Positions 38,616 to 47,159 of a stretch of DNA of 64,000 nucleotides are shown piece by piece. Position 1 is the stretch's first letter; each line of letters begins with the position of its first letter. The notes under the pieces were generated by a model. That model was not told the DNA's origin. It searched no databases and was given only the letters and a program-made list of their open reading frames with translations. Source of the DNA: Sphingopyxis sp. USTB-05 (GTDB lineage Bacteria; Pseudomonadota; Alphaproteobacteria; Sphingomonadales; Sphingomonadaceae); contig NZ_CP084712.1 in NCBI RefSeq assembly GCF_023822045.1, positions 930,001 to 994,000 on the forward strand. The letters run 5' to 3'. The position numbers and the translations under genes were made by a program.

Positions 38616-39317
38616 TCACGCCGCCCGCTCTTCGATTTTCCCGTCGTGCATCACGACCACGCGGTCGCAATGTTCGGCGAGTTCGGGGTCGTGGGTGATG
38701 ATGAGCAAAGTCGCGCCCAGCGCGGCGCGGCGCGCAAAGATCAGTTCGATGATCGACTGGCCCGTCGCGGTGTCGAGATTGCCCGTCGGCTCGTCGGCAA
38801 AGATGATGGCGGGCGAACTTGCCATTGCGCGCGCGATGGCAACGCGCTGCTGTTCGCCGCCCGACAATTGCGCGGGATAATGTGTGAGGCGGTGGCCCAG
38901 GCCGACGGCTTCGAGTTCGGCGGCGGCGCGGCCGAACGGATCGGCAATCCCGGCGAGTTCGAGCGGCACGGCGACATTTTCCAAAGCGGTCATGGTCGGG
39001 AGCAGGTGAAAGGCCTGCAGCACGATGCCTATGCGGCCGCGCCGCGCGCGCGCCAGATCATCCTCGTCCATCGTCGCGAAATCGAGCCCCGCGACGTTGA
39101 TGCTGCCGCCGTTGGCGCGTTCGAGCCCCGCGAGCACCGCCATCAGCGAGCTTTTGCCCGACCCTGACGGTCCGAGCAGCGCGACCGAGGTGCCTGCGGG
39201 AACTTCCAGATCGACGCCGCGCAAAATTTCGACAGGGGCCTTGTCGCTTCCGAGCGTCAGCGTCACATTATGGGCGGCGATCGCCAGGTCTGGCGAAGGT
39301 CGAGGCGCGTCGGTCAA
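38616..39317 (-). CDS. ABC transporter ATP-binding protein, YbbA/LolD-like
   Basis: 233 residues. Walker A is GPSGSGKSS, the signature is LSGGEQQRVAIARA and Walker B is IIFADEPTGNLD. It pairs with the FtsX-type permease downstream and probably exports a lipid or lipoprotein-type substrate; YbbA-YbbP is poorly characterised. TTG 39317 has AAGGG seven bases upstream. The 43 codons upstream of it on this strand lie inside the divergent esterase gene. Confidence 0.9.
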   Translation of the reverse strand: MTDAPRPSPDLAIAAHNVTLTLGSDKAPVEILRGVDLEVPAGTSVALLGPSGSGKSSLMAVLAGLERANGGSINVAGLDFATMDEDDLARARRGRIGIVLQAFHLLPTMTALENVAVPLELAGIADPFGRAAAELEAVGLGHRLTHYPAQLSGGEQQRVAIARAMASSPAIIFADEPTGNLDTATGQSIIELIFARRAALGATLLIITHDPELAEHCDRVVVMHDGKIEERAA

Positions 39318-39333
39318 GAAGGGACCCTTTGAA

Positions 39334-40047
39334 ATGAGAACGGCCGGATGGCGCTCTTTGTTGATATATGGTTGCGCAATTGCGCTTTGCCAACCGCTCG
39401 CCGCGTGCGGATCGGCGGAAAACCCGTCGGCTTCGACCAATGACAAGGTCGCGGCGAAAACGGCGCCGGTGATCCCCGCCGACGCACCGCTTGTGATCGC
39501 GTTCGGCGACAGCCTCTACGCGGGATACCAGCTTGGCCCAAAGGAAGGCCTCGCGCCGCAATTGCAGGCCGCGCTTGCGGACGACGGCGTCGTCGCGCGC
39601 GTGCAGAATGCGGGTGTCTCGGGCGACACGACCGCCGCGGGGCGCCAGCGCCTGACCTATGTGCTCGACAATGCAAAGACAAAGCCCTCGCTCGTCGTGC
39701 TCGGCCTCGGCGGGAACGACATGCTGCGCGGCATCGGTCCCGACCAGACGCGCGCCAATCTCGACGCGATGCTCGCCGAGCTAAAGAAGCGTGATATTCC
39801 GGTGTTGCTCACCGGCATGTTGGCCGCGCCGAATCTCGGCAGCGACTATGCGAAGAAGTTCAACCCCATCTACCCCGAACTCGCGTCGAAATATGCGGCA
39901 AGCTTCTATCCCTTCATCCTCGACAATGTCGTCACCGACAAGGCGCTGATGCTCGGCGACAATATGCATCCCAATGCCAAGGGGGTGACGGTGGTGGCCG
40001 AGGGACTGGCGCCGCTGGTCGAACAGGCGCTGCCGAACGCGGGCTAA
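39334..40047 (+). CDS. tesA: SGNH/GDSL esterase, TesA-like (arylesterase/lysophospholipase)
   Basis: 237 residues. The N terminus is a lipoprotein-like signal (ALCQPLAAC, Cys ~25). The GDSL block FGDSLYAGY holds the nucleophile Ser, then '[10 protein letters not shown]' (Gly), 'LGGNDMLRG' (Asn) and '[10 protein letters not shown]' (Asp/His). TesA hydrolyses thioesters, aryl esters and lysophospholipids. The start lies only 16 bases from the divergent ABC ATPase start, the same neighbourhood as tesA/ybbAP in E. coli. Confidence 0.92.
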   Translation: MRTAGWRSLLIYGCAIALCQPLAACGSAENPSASTNDKVAAKTAPVIPADAPLVIAFGDSLYAGYQLGPKEGLAPQLQAALADDGVVARVQNAGVSGDTTAAGRQRLTYVLDNAKTKPSLVVLGLGGNDMLRGIGPDQTRANLDAMLAELKKRDIPVLLTGMLAAPNLGSDYAKKFNPIYPELASKYAASFYPFILDNVVTDKALMLGDNMHPNAKGVTVVAEGLAPLVEQALPNAG

Positions 40048-40367
40048 CTCCCCCGCGGCCCGAACAATATGATCGCCGCGCCGCCCAGGCACACGGCGGC
40101 GCCGATCAGGTCCCAGCGGTCGGGCTTCGCACCTTCGACCGCCCACAGCCACATGAGCGCCGAGACGATATAGACGCCGCCATAGGCCGCGTAGGTGCGC
40201 CCCGCATGCTCGGCATCGACCAGTGTCAGCAGATAGGCGAACAGCGCGAGCGCCGCCATGCCGGGCGCGATCCACCAGATGGACTTGCCGAGCCGGAGCC
40301 AAGCCCAGAAGGCGAAGCAACCCGCGATTTCGGCCAGCGCGGCCCCGATATAGGCAAAGGCAGTCAT
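40044..40367 (-). CDS. YnfA (UPF0060) family small membrane protein
   Basis: 107 residues with four membrane helices, close to the 108 of E. coli YnfA. The '[18 protein letters not shown]' and '[24 protein letters not shown]' segments match the family, which belongs to the EamA/SMR-like transporters. A role as a small multidrug transporter has been suggested for YnfA. Its stop overlaps the tesA-like stop by four bases. Confidence 0.9.
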   Translation of the reverse strand: MTAFAYIGAALAEIAGCFAFWAWLRLGKSIWWIAPGMAALALFAYLLTLVDAEHAGRTYAAYGGVYIVSALMWLWAVEGAKPDRWDLIGAAVCLGGAAIILFGPRGS

Positions 40368-40471
40368 CGCCCCACCGTGGCGCGCGCGCGACCGAAATGG
40401 AAGAAGATGATTGTCGACGCCGCGCAATTGTCCGCTCTGGGATGGGCAGCGGACGTTCAGTCACTCACTTC

Positions 40472-40566
40472 CGTCATCCCGGGCTTGACCCGGGATCCCG
40501 CTTTTTGAAGGCGCTCACTGGTTTCGACCTCAAGCGGGACCCCGGATCAAGTCCGGAGTGACGACG
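40472..40566. repeat. Intergenic CCGGG-type palindromic repeat, copy P1
   Basis: Starts CGTCATCCCGGGCTTGACCC and ends in the complementary CCGGATCAAGTCCGG... (GTCATCCCGG / CCGGAGTGACG arms), separated by about 45 bases. Similar units occur at 44584-44676 and inside the repeats at 46.3 and 63.2 kb. Confidence 0.8.
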
Positions 40567-40601
40567 AAAGATAGGGCGGCTCCCGGTCGAAACCCGCAAT
40601 C

Positions 40602-40639
40602 CAAAAGAAAAGGGGCGACCCGCAGGCCGCCCCTTCTTT
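40602..40639. terminator. Bidirectional terminator after the beta-barrel gene
   Basis: An 8-bp perfect stem AAGGGGCG/CGCCCCTT (40610-40617 and 40628-40635) with a 10-base loop. Minus-strand transcripts from the outer-membrane gene reach TTTTCTTTT after the stem; the plus side ends in CTTTG. Confidence 0.75.
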
Positions 40640-40661
40640 GTCATTCGCTGTTCCGAAAGGA

Positions 40662-41120
40662 TCAGAAAGCGAAGCCGACGCCGACGACGAAGGTGTCGAA
40701 GTCGCCGAAGTTGTTGATGAACTGGTGACGATATTCACCCTTGGCATAGAGGTTCTGGCCCAGCTTGTGCTGGTAGCCGGCGCCGACGTACGGATCATCG
40801 ACGTCGCCGAAGGTGTAGCCGCCGGTGGCGTAAAGCTTGCCGTTCGCACCGATCTTGGCGCCCGCGCGGCCGCCGGCCGAGAACTGGACCTTCGCGCCGT
40901 CGACGAGGACCTTGTCACCCGCGATTTCGGCACCGAGGAAGGTCGAGCTGCCGAGGTCGAAGTCATAACCGGCGGCGGCGCCGAGGGTGGCTTCGTCCTG
41001 GCCATTGCCGGTGATCAGACCGCCGCGGACTTCCACGCGGCCTTCGCCGCCGGGTGCTGCGAGTGCGGGGGTTGCAACGATGGCCGTCAGGAGAGCGGCT
41101 GCAACTGCGAATTTCTTCAT
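40662..41120 (-). CDS. Small outer-membrane beta-barrel protein (porin/opacity-like)
   Basis: 152 residues with a signal peptide (MKKFAVAAALLTAIVATPALA). The mature part alternates hydrophobic and polar residues in short strands (e.g. GAKIGANGKLYATGGYTFG, QNLYAKGEYRHQF) and ends in a C-terminal Phe (VVGVGFAF), the outer-membrane insertion signal. About eight strands fit an OmpX/opacity-like barrel. Function unknown. A terminator lies after it. Confidence 0.82.
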   Translation of the reverse strand: MKKFAVAAALLTAIVATPALAAPGGEGRVEVRGGLITGNGQDEATLGAAAGYDFDLGSSTFLGAEIAGDKVLVDGAKVQFSAGGRAGAKIGANGKLYATGGYTFGDVDDPYVGAGYQHKLGQNLYAKGEYRHQFINNFGDFDTFVVGVGFAF

Positions 41121-41359
41121 GTTTTTTTCCTTCTGCTTTTAATCGGGTCACGCCCTTTGGGTCGCGACCGACCCCGTAAATGGGGCTCGCGGCTGTCGCT
41201 GCAATGAACGGATCGTTCAGAATGTGACAATTTTCTTACCTGTGTTATTTTTACCACACAGTATAGAATAGGTATGCGACCGCATAGCCCGGAAAACCGT
41301 GCATTTTGAACGCAGCTATTATGGTGAAGGGCGGCGCGGAGGCGCCTTTTGCCGGCAGC
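41121..41359. other. Intergenic region upstream of the beta-barrel gene
   Basis: 239 bases without a gene. AAGGAAAAAAAC at its low end provides the ribosome site for the outer-membrane gene (minus). The middle (~41221-41275) is AT-rich and holds TGTG...CACA half-sites. A weak hairpin GGCGC-ggag-GCGCC followed by TTTT at 41333-41350 reads toward plus, away from rlmN, and lacks an associated gene. Confidence 0.3.
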
Positions 41360-42607
41360 CTAGCCCAGCGCGGCCTGCTTCTCTTCGGCTATCCGGTCGA
41401 GCTCGGCACGAGTCGGCTTGGTCGCCGCGCTCTTCAACTGGCCGCACGCGGCCATGATGTCGCGTCCGCGCGGGGTGCGCACCGGTGCCGAAATCCCCGC
41501 CTTGAAAATCAGGCTGCTGAACGCGCGCACGCGTTCGGGCGTCGAACATTCATAAGGGGCGCCGGGCCATGGGTTGAAGGGGATCAGGTTGACCTTTGCG
41601 GGCAGCTTATACTGCTTGATCAGCCGGACGAGCTCGCGCGCATCCTCGTCGCTGTCATTCTTGTCCTTGAGCATCACATATTCGAAGGTGATGCGCCGCG
41701 CGTTGTTCGCGCCGGGATAATCGGCGCACGCCTGCAACAATTCCTCGATGCCATATTTGCGATTGAGCGGGACGATCTCGTCGCGGATTTCCTTCGACAC
41801 CGCGTGGAGCGACACCGCTAGATTGACGCCGATCTCTTCGCCCGCGCGCGCCATCATCGGCACCACGCCGCTGGTCGACAGCGTGATACGCCGCTTCGAC
41901 AGCGCCAAGCCGTCGCCGTCCATCACGATCTTGAGCGCGCCCTTCACCTCGTCGAAATTATAGAGCGGCTCGCCCATGCCCATCATCACGATGTTGGTAA
42001 GCATTCGTCCGTCGGCGGTATAATGACCAGCCTCGTCGTCGGCATCGTCGTCCTCGGGATCGGGGCCGAAGCCCGCCATCGTTCCCTTGGGCCATTCGCC
42101 GAGCGCGTCGCGCGCGAGCAGAACCTGCCCGACGATCTCGCCGGCGCCGAGGTTGCGGACGAGACGCATCGTCCCGGTGTGGCAGAAACGGCAGTTGAGC
42201 GTGCAGCCGACCTGGCTCGACACGCACAGCGTTCCCCGATCGGCGTCGGGGATGAAAACCATCTCATATTCCTGGCCGTCGGCGGCAGCGAGCAGCCATT
42301 TGCGCGTACCGTCGTTCGATGCCTGCGCCTCGCGCACCGTCGGGCGGCCGATGATGAAGCGGTCGGTGAGCCAGGGCCGCATTGCCTTGGCGATATCGGT
42401 CATCGCCTCGAAATCGGTGACGCCGCGGTGATAGATCCAGTGCCAGATCTGCTTGGCGCGCAGCTTCGCGGCCTTTGCGTCCAGACCCGCTTCGACCAGC
42501 ACTCCGCCGATCGCGTCGCGCGTCAGTCCGACCAGGTCGATGCGGTTGCCGCCGCGCAAGGGAACGGTGCCCGTCGTGACGGGGTCGATATGGCCAGGAA
42601 TCTGCAT
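41360..42607 (-). CDS. rlmN: 23S rRNA (adenine-2503-C2)/tRNA methyltransferase RlmN
   Basis: Radical-SAM enzyme that methylates A2503 of 23S rRNA and A37 of some tRNAs. 415 residues. The cluster motif reads CTLNCRFC (CX3CX2C), with '[14 protein letters not shown]' and 'TLSTSGVVP' and the methyl-carrier Cys region near the C terminus ([17 protein letters not shown]). An acidic loop of about 15 residues ([14 protein letters not shown]) is inserted after 'MAGFGP'. ATG 42607 is chosen; the open frame to 42766 runs through a repeat. Confidence 0.95.
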   Translation of the reverse strand: MQIPGHIDPVTTGTVPLRGGNRIDLVGLTRDAIGGVLVEAGLDAKAAKLRAKQIWHWIYHRGVTDFEAMTDIAKAMRPWLTDRFIIGRPTVREAQASNDGTRKWLLAAADGQEYEMVFIPDADRGTLCVSSQVGCTLNCRFCHTGTMRLVRNLGAGEIVGQVLLARDALGEWPKGTMAGFGPDPEDDDADDEAGHYTADGRMLTNIVMMGMGEPLYNFDEVKGALKIVMDGDGLALSKRRITLSTSGVVPMMARAGEEIGVNLAVSLHAVSKEIRDEIVPLNRKYGIEELLQACADYPGANNARRITFEYVMLKDKNDSDEDARELVRLIKQYKLPAKVNLIPFNPWPGAPYECSTPERVRAFSSLIFKAGISAPVRTPRGRDIMAACGQLKSAATKPTRAELDRIAEEKQAALG

Positions 42608-42660
42608 GATGCGCGGCCATATAGTGGGGAAGGGGCAAAAGAGCAATCTTCCGGCATCGA

Positions 42661-42795
42661 TCCTCCCTGTCGCGCAGCGATGGGGAGGGGGACCGCGCCC
42701 GTAGGGCGTGGTGGAGGGGCCGCGACGCCGCGTTATAGCCCCTCCGTCAGCGCTTCGCGCTGCCACCTCCCCATGGCTTCGCCACGGGGAGGATT
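42661..42795. repeat. Intergenic hairpin repeat with CCTCCCC arms
   Basis: Begins TCCTCCCTGTCGCGCAGCGA and ends in the complement-like GCTTCGCCACGGGGAGGA. Two nested palindromes (GGGAGGGGGACCGC and CCCCTCCGTCAGCGCTTCGCG) lie between. It is a dispersed-repeat type distinct from the others in the window; no second copy is seen here. Confidence 0.6.
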
Positions 42796-42803
42796 GTCTG
42801 AGC

Positions 42804-43547
42804 TTACAACGCCTTCAGCCGTTCCAGCACCTGCGGCACCGTCCCGCTCGCCTCGGCATTACGCAGCGGCAGGACATTCTGCACCAGGATTTCCGCGGGC
42901 GTCGGCTCTACGGCAAACAGCGCCATCACCTCGTCGGCGAACTCATCGAGCGGCATATAACCCTCGCGCGTCGATTGTCCCGGCGTCAGGTCGGTGCGGA
43001 CGGCGGGCGGCGCCAGTTCGATCACTTCGACCTTGCCTTCCAACTGGATACGCAGCGCGACCGAATAGCTGTGGACCGCGGCCTTGGTCGCCGAATAGGT
43101 CGGCGCCTTGGGGAAGGGCACAAAGGCGAGCCCTGATGTCACATTGACAATCGCGCTGTCCGCCTGCGCCGCCAGATGATCGACCAGCGCATCGATCAGC
43201 CGGATCGGGCCGAGGATGTTGGTCACGACCGTCGCTTCGGCCTGCGTCAGGTCGCGCTTCGCGCTTACGTCCTCGGCATTCATGATACCGGCATTGTTCA
43301 CCAGCACGTTGAGGCTCGGAAATTTCGCGACGATCTCTTTCGCGAAGGCCGCGATCGCATCGGCATCGGTGACGTCGAGCGACACCGCCGTCATATTCGG
43401 CCGGCCCGCGATCGTCGCCTCCAGCTTTGCGGCATTGCGCCCGGTGACGATGACCGTGTTGCCCGCATCGTGCCAACGCTGCGCGAGCGCCAACCCAATG
43501 CCCGAACCCCCGCCGGTGACGAGGATGGTGTTGCCTGTGGTTTTCAT
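42804..43547 (-). CDS. Short-chain dehydrogenase/reductase (DltE-like)
   Basis: 247 residues. Classical SDR: the cofactor loop TGGGSGIG near residue 11, NNAG at 85 or so, catalytic Ser in 'VNVTSGLAF' and YSATK (Tyr and Lys near 156-160). The substrate is not predictable; the 'DltE' annotation common for relatives carries no reliable function. Divergent from the HxlR regulator gene at 43661, which probably controls it. Confidence 0.9.
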   Translation of the reverse strand: MKTTGNTILVTGGGSGIGLALAQRWHDAGNTVIVTGRNAAKLEATIAGRPNMTAVSLDVTDADAIAAFAKEIVAKFPSLNVLVNNAGIMNAEDVSAKRDLTQAEATVVTNILGPIRLIDALVDHLAAQADSAIVNVTSGLAFVPFPKAPTYSATKAAVHSYSVALRIQLEGKVEVIELAPPAVRTDLTPGQSTREGYMPLDEFADEVMALFAVEPTPAEILVQNVLPLRNAEASGTVPQVLERLKAL

Positions 43548-43609
43548 ATTTGCCTCCTTTGGGGGTGGTGAGAAGGCCTAGATATCCCCATACTCTCCAA
43601 AAGAAAGTA

Positions 43610-43625
43610 GGCACCCAAAAGTGCC
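43610..43625. promoter_or_regulatory. Candidate operator between SDR and HxlR genes
   Basis: The inverted repeat GGCAC-CCAAAA-GTGCC lies in the AT-richer 113-base divergent region. HxlR regulators usually bind short dyads in such spacers; the binding here is inference. Confidence 0.45.
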
Positions 43626-43660
43626 ATAGTTACCAAAAAGAGAGATTTGGATTTTCCGCC

Positions 43661-44053
43661 ATGCCCACGCCCGAAAAAACCTCTTACGACCCCAATGCGC
43701 CGGTCGACCCGCGCGTCGAAACGCTCGTCAACGAACTGATCGGCCGAGTCGCCGACAAATGGACCCTACTCGTTCTTGAGGAGCTGGAGGATCACGGAAC
43801 CTGCCGATTCACCGAATTGTCGCGCCGCGTCCCGGGCATCAGCCAAAAGATGCTGACGCAGACGCTGCGCCAGATGGAGCGCGACGGATTGTTGGTGCGG
43901 ACAGTTCACCCGGTCGTCCCGCCCAAGGTCGAATATTGCCTGACCGACCTAGGCCACAGTCTGGGCGAAGCCTTTTGCGGCGTATGGGTCTGGGCGGAGG
44001 CCAATCTGGAAAAGGTGGCACGGGCCCGGATGGCGTTTGACGAACGGACGTAA
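43661..44053 (+). CDS. HxlR family transcriptional regulator
   Basis: 130 residues. Winged helix of the HxlR/MarR type: 'IGRVADKWTLLVLEELEDHGTCRFTELSRRVPGISQKMLTQTLRQMERDGLL', then 'VVPPKVEYCLTDLGHSL'. The single Cys residues (Cys in HGTCRF, EYCLT) could sense electrophiles as in related proteins. ATG 43661 is chosen over the upstream frame. It is divergent from the SDR gene and is its probable regulator. Confidence 0.87.
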   Translation: MPTPEKTSYDPNAPVDPRVETLVNELIGRVADKWTLLVLEELEDHGTCRFTELSRRVPGISQKMLTQTLRQMERDGLLVRTVHPVVPPKVEYCLTDLGHSLGEAFCGVWVWAEANLEKVARARMAFDERT

Positions 44054-44164
44054 TGTTTCGGCAGATGTGCGCTGACGCGGTGGTCGATTGCAGTTGCGAT
44101 GATGTTGCGAAAATGAAATTAAAATGTATATCTTTTTGCGAATCATAGCAACTTGGGAAGTTAA

Positions 44165-44458
44165 ATGACACTGACGGTAGTAATAGCAGTAATATTCTCC
44201 GTCATCTTGGTAATGTTGATCTTGTCTTGGCTTATCAGCTTCGTTGCTTTCGGAAAGCTCAAGCCGGTCCCGCGCGCGGTTGCGACCGTGCTCACGGCGT
44301 GGACGATCGCGACGCTGCTATATGGCTACAACAGCGGAAGCTTTCTCTTCGCGGGCATTATATATGGTGCTGGTGCGGCCATCGTCTTTTGGGAACGCAA
44401 GTATCGGTATGAAAAGCACTGGCTACCCGATGACCATCGGACAGACACATTCAGTTAG
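44165..44458 (+). CDS. Small membrane protein, unknown
   Basis: 97 residues with three hydrophobic segments (residues ~3-28, 38-55 and 58-75) and a hydrophilic tail (ERKYRYEKHWLPDDHRTD). GGGAAG lies five bases before ATG 44165. The upstream 100 bases are noticeably AT-rich. No family recognised. Confidence 0.6.
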   Translation: MTLTVVIAVIFSVILVMLILSWLISFVAFGKLKPVPRAVATVLTAWTIATLLYGYNSGSFLFAGIIYGAGAAIVFWERKYRYEKHWLPDDHRTDTFS

Positions 44459-44583
44459 TCCGCCTCATCTGGTCCTCGCGAGTTTCCTGGGGATAGCTTG
44501 AAAAGACACTGCCCCGGTGGCGTTCGACGAGCGGAGGGTGATCCGGGGCGATTTGAAGCGACCGGGAATAGGCTCTCTTTCAT

Positions 44584-44676
44584 CGTCACCCCGGACTTGA
44601 TCCGGGGTCCCGCTTGCAGGCGAGAGCTGCCGATATACAAAAAGGAGCGGGGCCCCGTTTCAAGCCCGGCGTGGCG
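44584..44676. repeat. Intergenic CCGGG-type palindromic repeat, copy P2
   Basis: CGTCACCCCGGACTTGATCC at left, CAAGCCCGGCGTGGCG at right, about 93 bp overall, resembling copy P1 (40472-40566). It occupies part of the 309-base gene-free stretch 44459-44767; the rest of that stretch holds the hairpin below and nothing else I can support. Confidence 0.75.
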
Positions 44677-44698
44677 AAATTTCGTTATCGGAATAGCA

Positions 44699-44737
44699 AG
44701 CCGGGACCATGATCGTGCCCGAATCATGGCCCCGGCT
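44699..44737 (-). terminator. 15-bp hairpin downstream of the UrcA gene
   Basis: AGCCGGGACCATGAT and ATCATGGCCCCGGCT form a 15-bp stem (one mismatch) with a 9-base loop, 31 bases after the urcA-type stop. No strong T run follows on the minus strand, so termination may depend on Rho. Confidence 0.45.
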
Positions 44738-44767
44738 TTGACGGGCCCTGCAACTTGGGTCCGCCGA

Positions 44768-45097
44768 TCAGTTGCGGATCGAGCTGACCTTGATCAGTTG
44801 GTCGCGCGATGCGCTGGCAACCACCACATCGGCCTGTGCCGAGGCGACGCGCTTTGTGTCGCGGCGGCATTGCCGCACGTCATTCTTGCCCGCGATGTCG
44901 AAATCGGGGGCAGTTCCGCACACTTCGACGACGGCGCGCCAGATACGGCGGTCGAGCGCTTTGGTGCCGGCTTCGGTGCGGAGGTCGAGATCTTTGTGCG
45001 CCACTGCGACGCTCGGGTTCGCAGGGGCGGTTTGCGCCGAAGCAGGCTGGCCGATCGATACGGCAGCGAGGGCGGCGAGGATCAGAAGCTTTTGCAT
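44768..45097 (-). CDS. UrcA family protein
   Basis: 109 residues. Signal peptide MQKLLILAALAAVSIGQPASAQ, then the UrcA pattern: 'VAVAHKDLDLRTEAGTKALDRRIWRAVVEVCG' and a second Cys in 'VRQCRRDT', a helix-hairpin with a disulfide. A small periplasmic protein of unknown role, common in sphingomonads. The GGAGAAACAAG site precedes ATG 45097. It is divergent from the LysR gene. Confidence 0.85.
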   Translation of the reverse strand: MQKLLILAALAAVSIGQPASAQTAPANPSVAVAHKDLDLRTEAGTKALDRRIWRAVVEVCGTAPDFDIAGKNDVRQCRRDTKRVASAQADVVVASASRDQLIKVSSIRN

Positions 45098-45194
45098 CTT
45101 GTTTCTCCATCGTCCGGCTGAGGAGGGGAGGAAGCCGGTGGAGAAGCAGATAATCCATGGCCAGGCGCGAAAGGAGCAACGATGTTGCCGGGCT

Positions 45195-45214
45195 ATTCTG
45201 CAAAATTGCAGAAT
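45195..45214. promoter_or_regulatory. Perfect 20-bp dyad, probable LysR operator
   Basis: ATTCTGCAAAATTGCAGAAT is a perfect palindrome with 9-bp arms and a two-base centre (AA) in the 149-base spacer between the UrcA gene and the LysR gene. It fits the LysR consensus T-N11-A. Confidence 0.7.
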
Positions 45215-45246
45215 GAGGCCGCCCACATTATGTCGCACAAGGCGTC

Positions 45247-46134
45247 ATGTATGATTGGAACGACCTCAAGGCCTTTCTGGCCGTTGCCGAAACCGGCAGC
45301 ACGCTGTCTGCGGCGCAATCGATGCGTGTCAGCCAGACGACCGTCGCCCGGCGCATCGCGGCGCTCGAGGAAGCGACCGGCCTCAACCTGTTCGAGCGGC
45401 GACAGGCGGGCTATGCGCTGACCCCGGTAGGCGAAGCGATGCTGGCGAGCGCGATTGCCGTTCGCGACGCGGCCGACCGGTTCAGCGACGCTGCGGGAGC
45501 GCGGTCGCGCGATGCGGGCGGCACTGTCAGCGTGACGGTGATGGAAATTTTCGCGGTGACGATCCTGCCGCCGATCCTGCGCGACCTCCGCGCCGCGCAT
45601 CCGGCGATCCATATCCATCTCGACACGTCGGACGAGCCGCGCGATCTCGCCACCGGTGCCGCGGACATCGCAATTCGCAGCAGCAAGCAGCCGACCGGCG
45701 CGGGCCTCGTCGGGCGGCGCATCGCCGACAATCCGTGGACTCTCTACAGCAGCCGCGATTATGCCGACCGTCACGGCATCCCGCACACCCGCGAAGAACT
45801 GGCCGCACACCCTTTCATCGGCGGGGGCGGTGCGGTTTGGGAACCCTATCAGGCGTGGCTCCGCCAATATCGGCTCGAGGATTCGGTGGTGATGCGATAT
45901 GATACCGGGTCAGGACTCCTCGCCGGCGTACGCGCGGGCATGGGCCTCACCATATTGCCCGCCTTCATCGCGGAGCGCGAACCCGACCTGATCCGCTGCA
46001 TCCCGCCCAAGAGCGAGGATACGACGGGCCTGTGGCTGCTGACCCACGAAAGGTTGCGCCACGTGCCCCGCGTGCGCCTGGTTCTCGACTTCCTCGCCGC
46101 CGGCCTGACGAAGCTTGCGCGAAGTAACGGCTAG
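45247..46134 (+). CDS. LysR family transcriptional regulator
   Basis: 295 residues. The N-terminal HTH is 'DWNDLKAFLAVAETGSTLSAAQSMRVSQTTVARRIAALEEATG' and the effector domain follows from about 90. 'Subtle' variants are none: length and order are normal. It is divergent from a UrcA gene and shares a spacer with a strong dyad, so it probably controls itself and that gene. The ligand is unknown. Confidence 0.9.
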   Translation: MYDWNDLKAFLAVAETGSTLSAAQSMRVSQTTVARRIAALEEATGLNLFERRQAGYALTPVGEAMLASAIAVRDAADRFSDAAGARSRDAGGTVSVTVMEIFAVTILPPILRDLRAAHPAIHIHLDTSDEPRDLATGAADIAIRSSKQPTGAGLVGRRIADNPWTLYSSRDYADRHGIPHTREELAAHPFIGGGGAVWEPYQAWLRQYRLEDSVVMRYDTGSGLLAGVRAGMGLTILPAFIAEREPDLIRCIPPKSEDTTGLWLLTHERLRHVPRVRLVLDFLAAGLTKLARSNG

Positions 46135-46292
46135 CGGGAGCCGTTGGGGGCTGATCGTTCGCGGCGGGGAAATCGCTGTCCTACATTATTTGGCCGATCT
46201 AGCGTCTCGGCGATGACGAACGAGCCGCCGATCCTCCCGACCATGATTGACGCCGTTCCAGGGTCCTCGGTGCGCGTCATGCAGATCGATTT

Positions 46293-46466
46293 GCGAGTGA
46301 AGTTGCGCAGTTTTCCGCCGTTTCGAAAATGCGTCGCCTTTCCTTCTTTCGTCACCCTGGACGTGATCCGGGGGCCAGCTTACGTCGATGTGCCGCAGGG
46401 ATTCCGGATCGAGTTCGGGATAACGAAGGGGGAGGGGAAAGGCGGATCGCGAGTGAAGTTGCGCAG
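46293..46466. repeat. Composite repeat: two GCGAGTGAAGTTGCGCAG units around a palindrome (copy A)
   Basis: Identical 18-base units (46293-46310 and 46449-46466) in direct orientation enclose a CCGGG-type palindrome (~46351-46436). The same composite, inverted, occurs at 63171-63356. The gene-free interval 46135-46491 (357 bases) consists mostly of this repeat; nothing else is supported in it. Confidence 0.75.
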
Positions 46467-46491
46467 AAATCAGCCACTTCCCCAAAAGGCC

Positions 46492-46989
46492 TCAACGCAG
46501 TTTCGCGCACCCCAGGGCAGCAGCGTCGATTGCGGTCGCGGCGCCGCGCAGCCGGTAAGTGTCGGCGATCGCGCCGCCGGTCGGCGTTCCGCTTTCGACG
46601 CTCATGCTCGGTGCCGACCGCATCGCCGCGATAATCGCGGCGTCCATCCGCGTATCGCTCGCCCACCCATGCGCTCCGTTGCCGGTCAGGATGAAGCGAC
46701 GGCTGCCGATCGTCAGGCGGAGTTCGCGACCCGGCGCGCGCGCTTTCGACAAGCGGACATAAAATTGCCCGCGTATGCGCGATTTCGGCCAATAGCCGAC
46801 GCTGGCATAGGCTTTCACCTGGGGTCTGCCGATCGTGGCGGCAGGCGCGGCGAGGGCGTAGCAGCGCGGCGTCGCAGGGTCGCGAAACGCGCCCCAGCCA
46901 TCGAAAACACCAAGCGCGGTCGGACTGGCGGCAATCGCCAGGGCAGGCATCGCCGCTGCTATCAGGAAAAGGGAGGCCCAGCGCCGCAT
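46492..46989 (-). CDS. Secreted protein, IalB-like (uncertain)
   Basis: 165 residues. ATG 46989 gives a signal peptide (MRRWASLFLIAAAMPALAIA). The mature start 'LGVFDGWGAFRDPATPRCYALAAP' resembles the beginning of invasion-associated-locus-B proteins, and 'GSRRFILTGNGAHGW' is a plausible core strand pair. A final Cys (ALGCAKLR) may pair with CYAL. The family assignment is weak. It ends at a composite repeat. Confidence 0.6.
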   Translation of the reverse strand: MRRWASLFLIAAAMPALAIAASPTALGVFDGWGAFRDPATPRCYALAAPAATIGRPQVKAYASVGYWPKSRIRGQFYVRLSKARAPGRELRLTIGSRRFILTGNGAHGWASDTRMDAAIIAAMRSAPSMSVESGTPTGGAIADTYRLRGAATAIDAAALGCAKLR

Positions 46990-47159
46990 CGCGCCTCGTT
47001 CGCGCGATTGGGGATGCTTTGCAAGCATGGCTTGCACGCGCCGCCCTGTACGTTAAGGAAGGTGAACATTTTCAGGGGCCAGAATCGGGGCACGAATCGC
47101 CTCCGATGGTCTGTCCCTAAGGGACTTTTCCCGCGGAACACAGGGATGGCGGATTAAGA

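Noticed and set aside
36542..38698. Long plus-strand open frame opposite the FtsX-like permease gene
   Set aside because: Same reasoning: the permease has clear membrane modules, the antisense frame has none.
41325..41350. Plus-strand terminator between rlmN and the beta-barrel gene
   Set aside because: The stem is only 5 bp with four T residues and no plus-strand gene feeds it; treated as a weak hairpin only.
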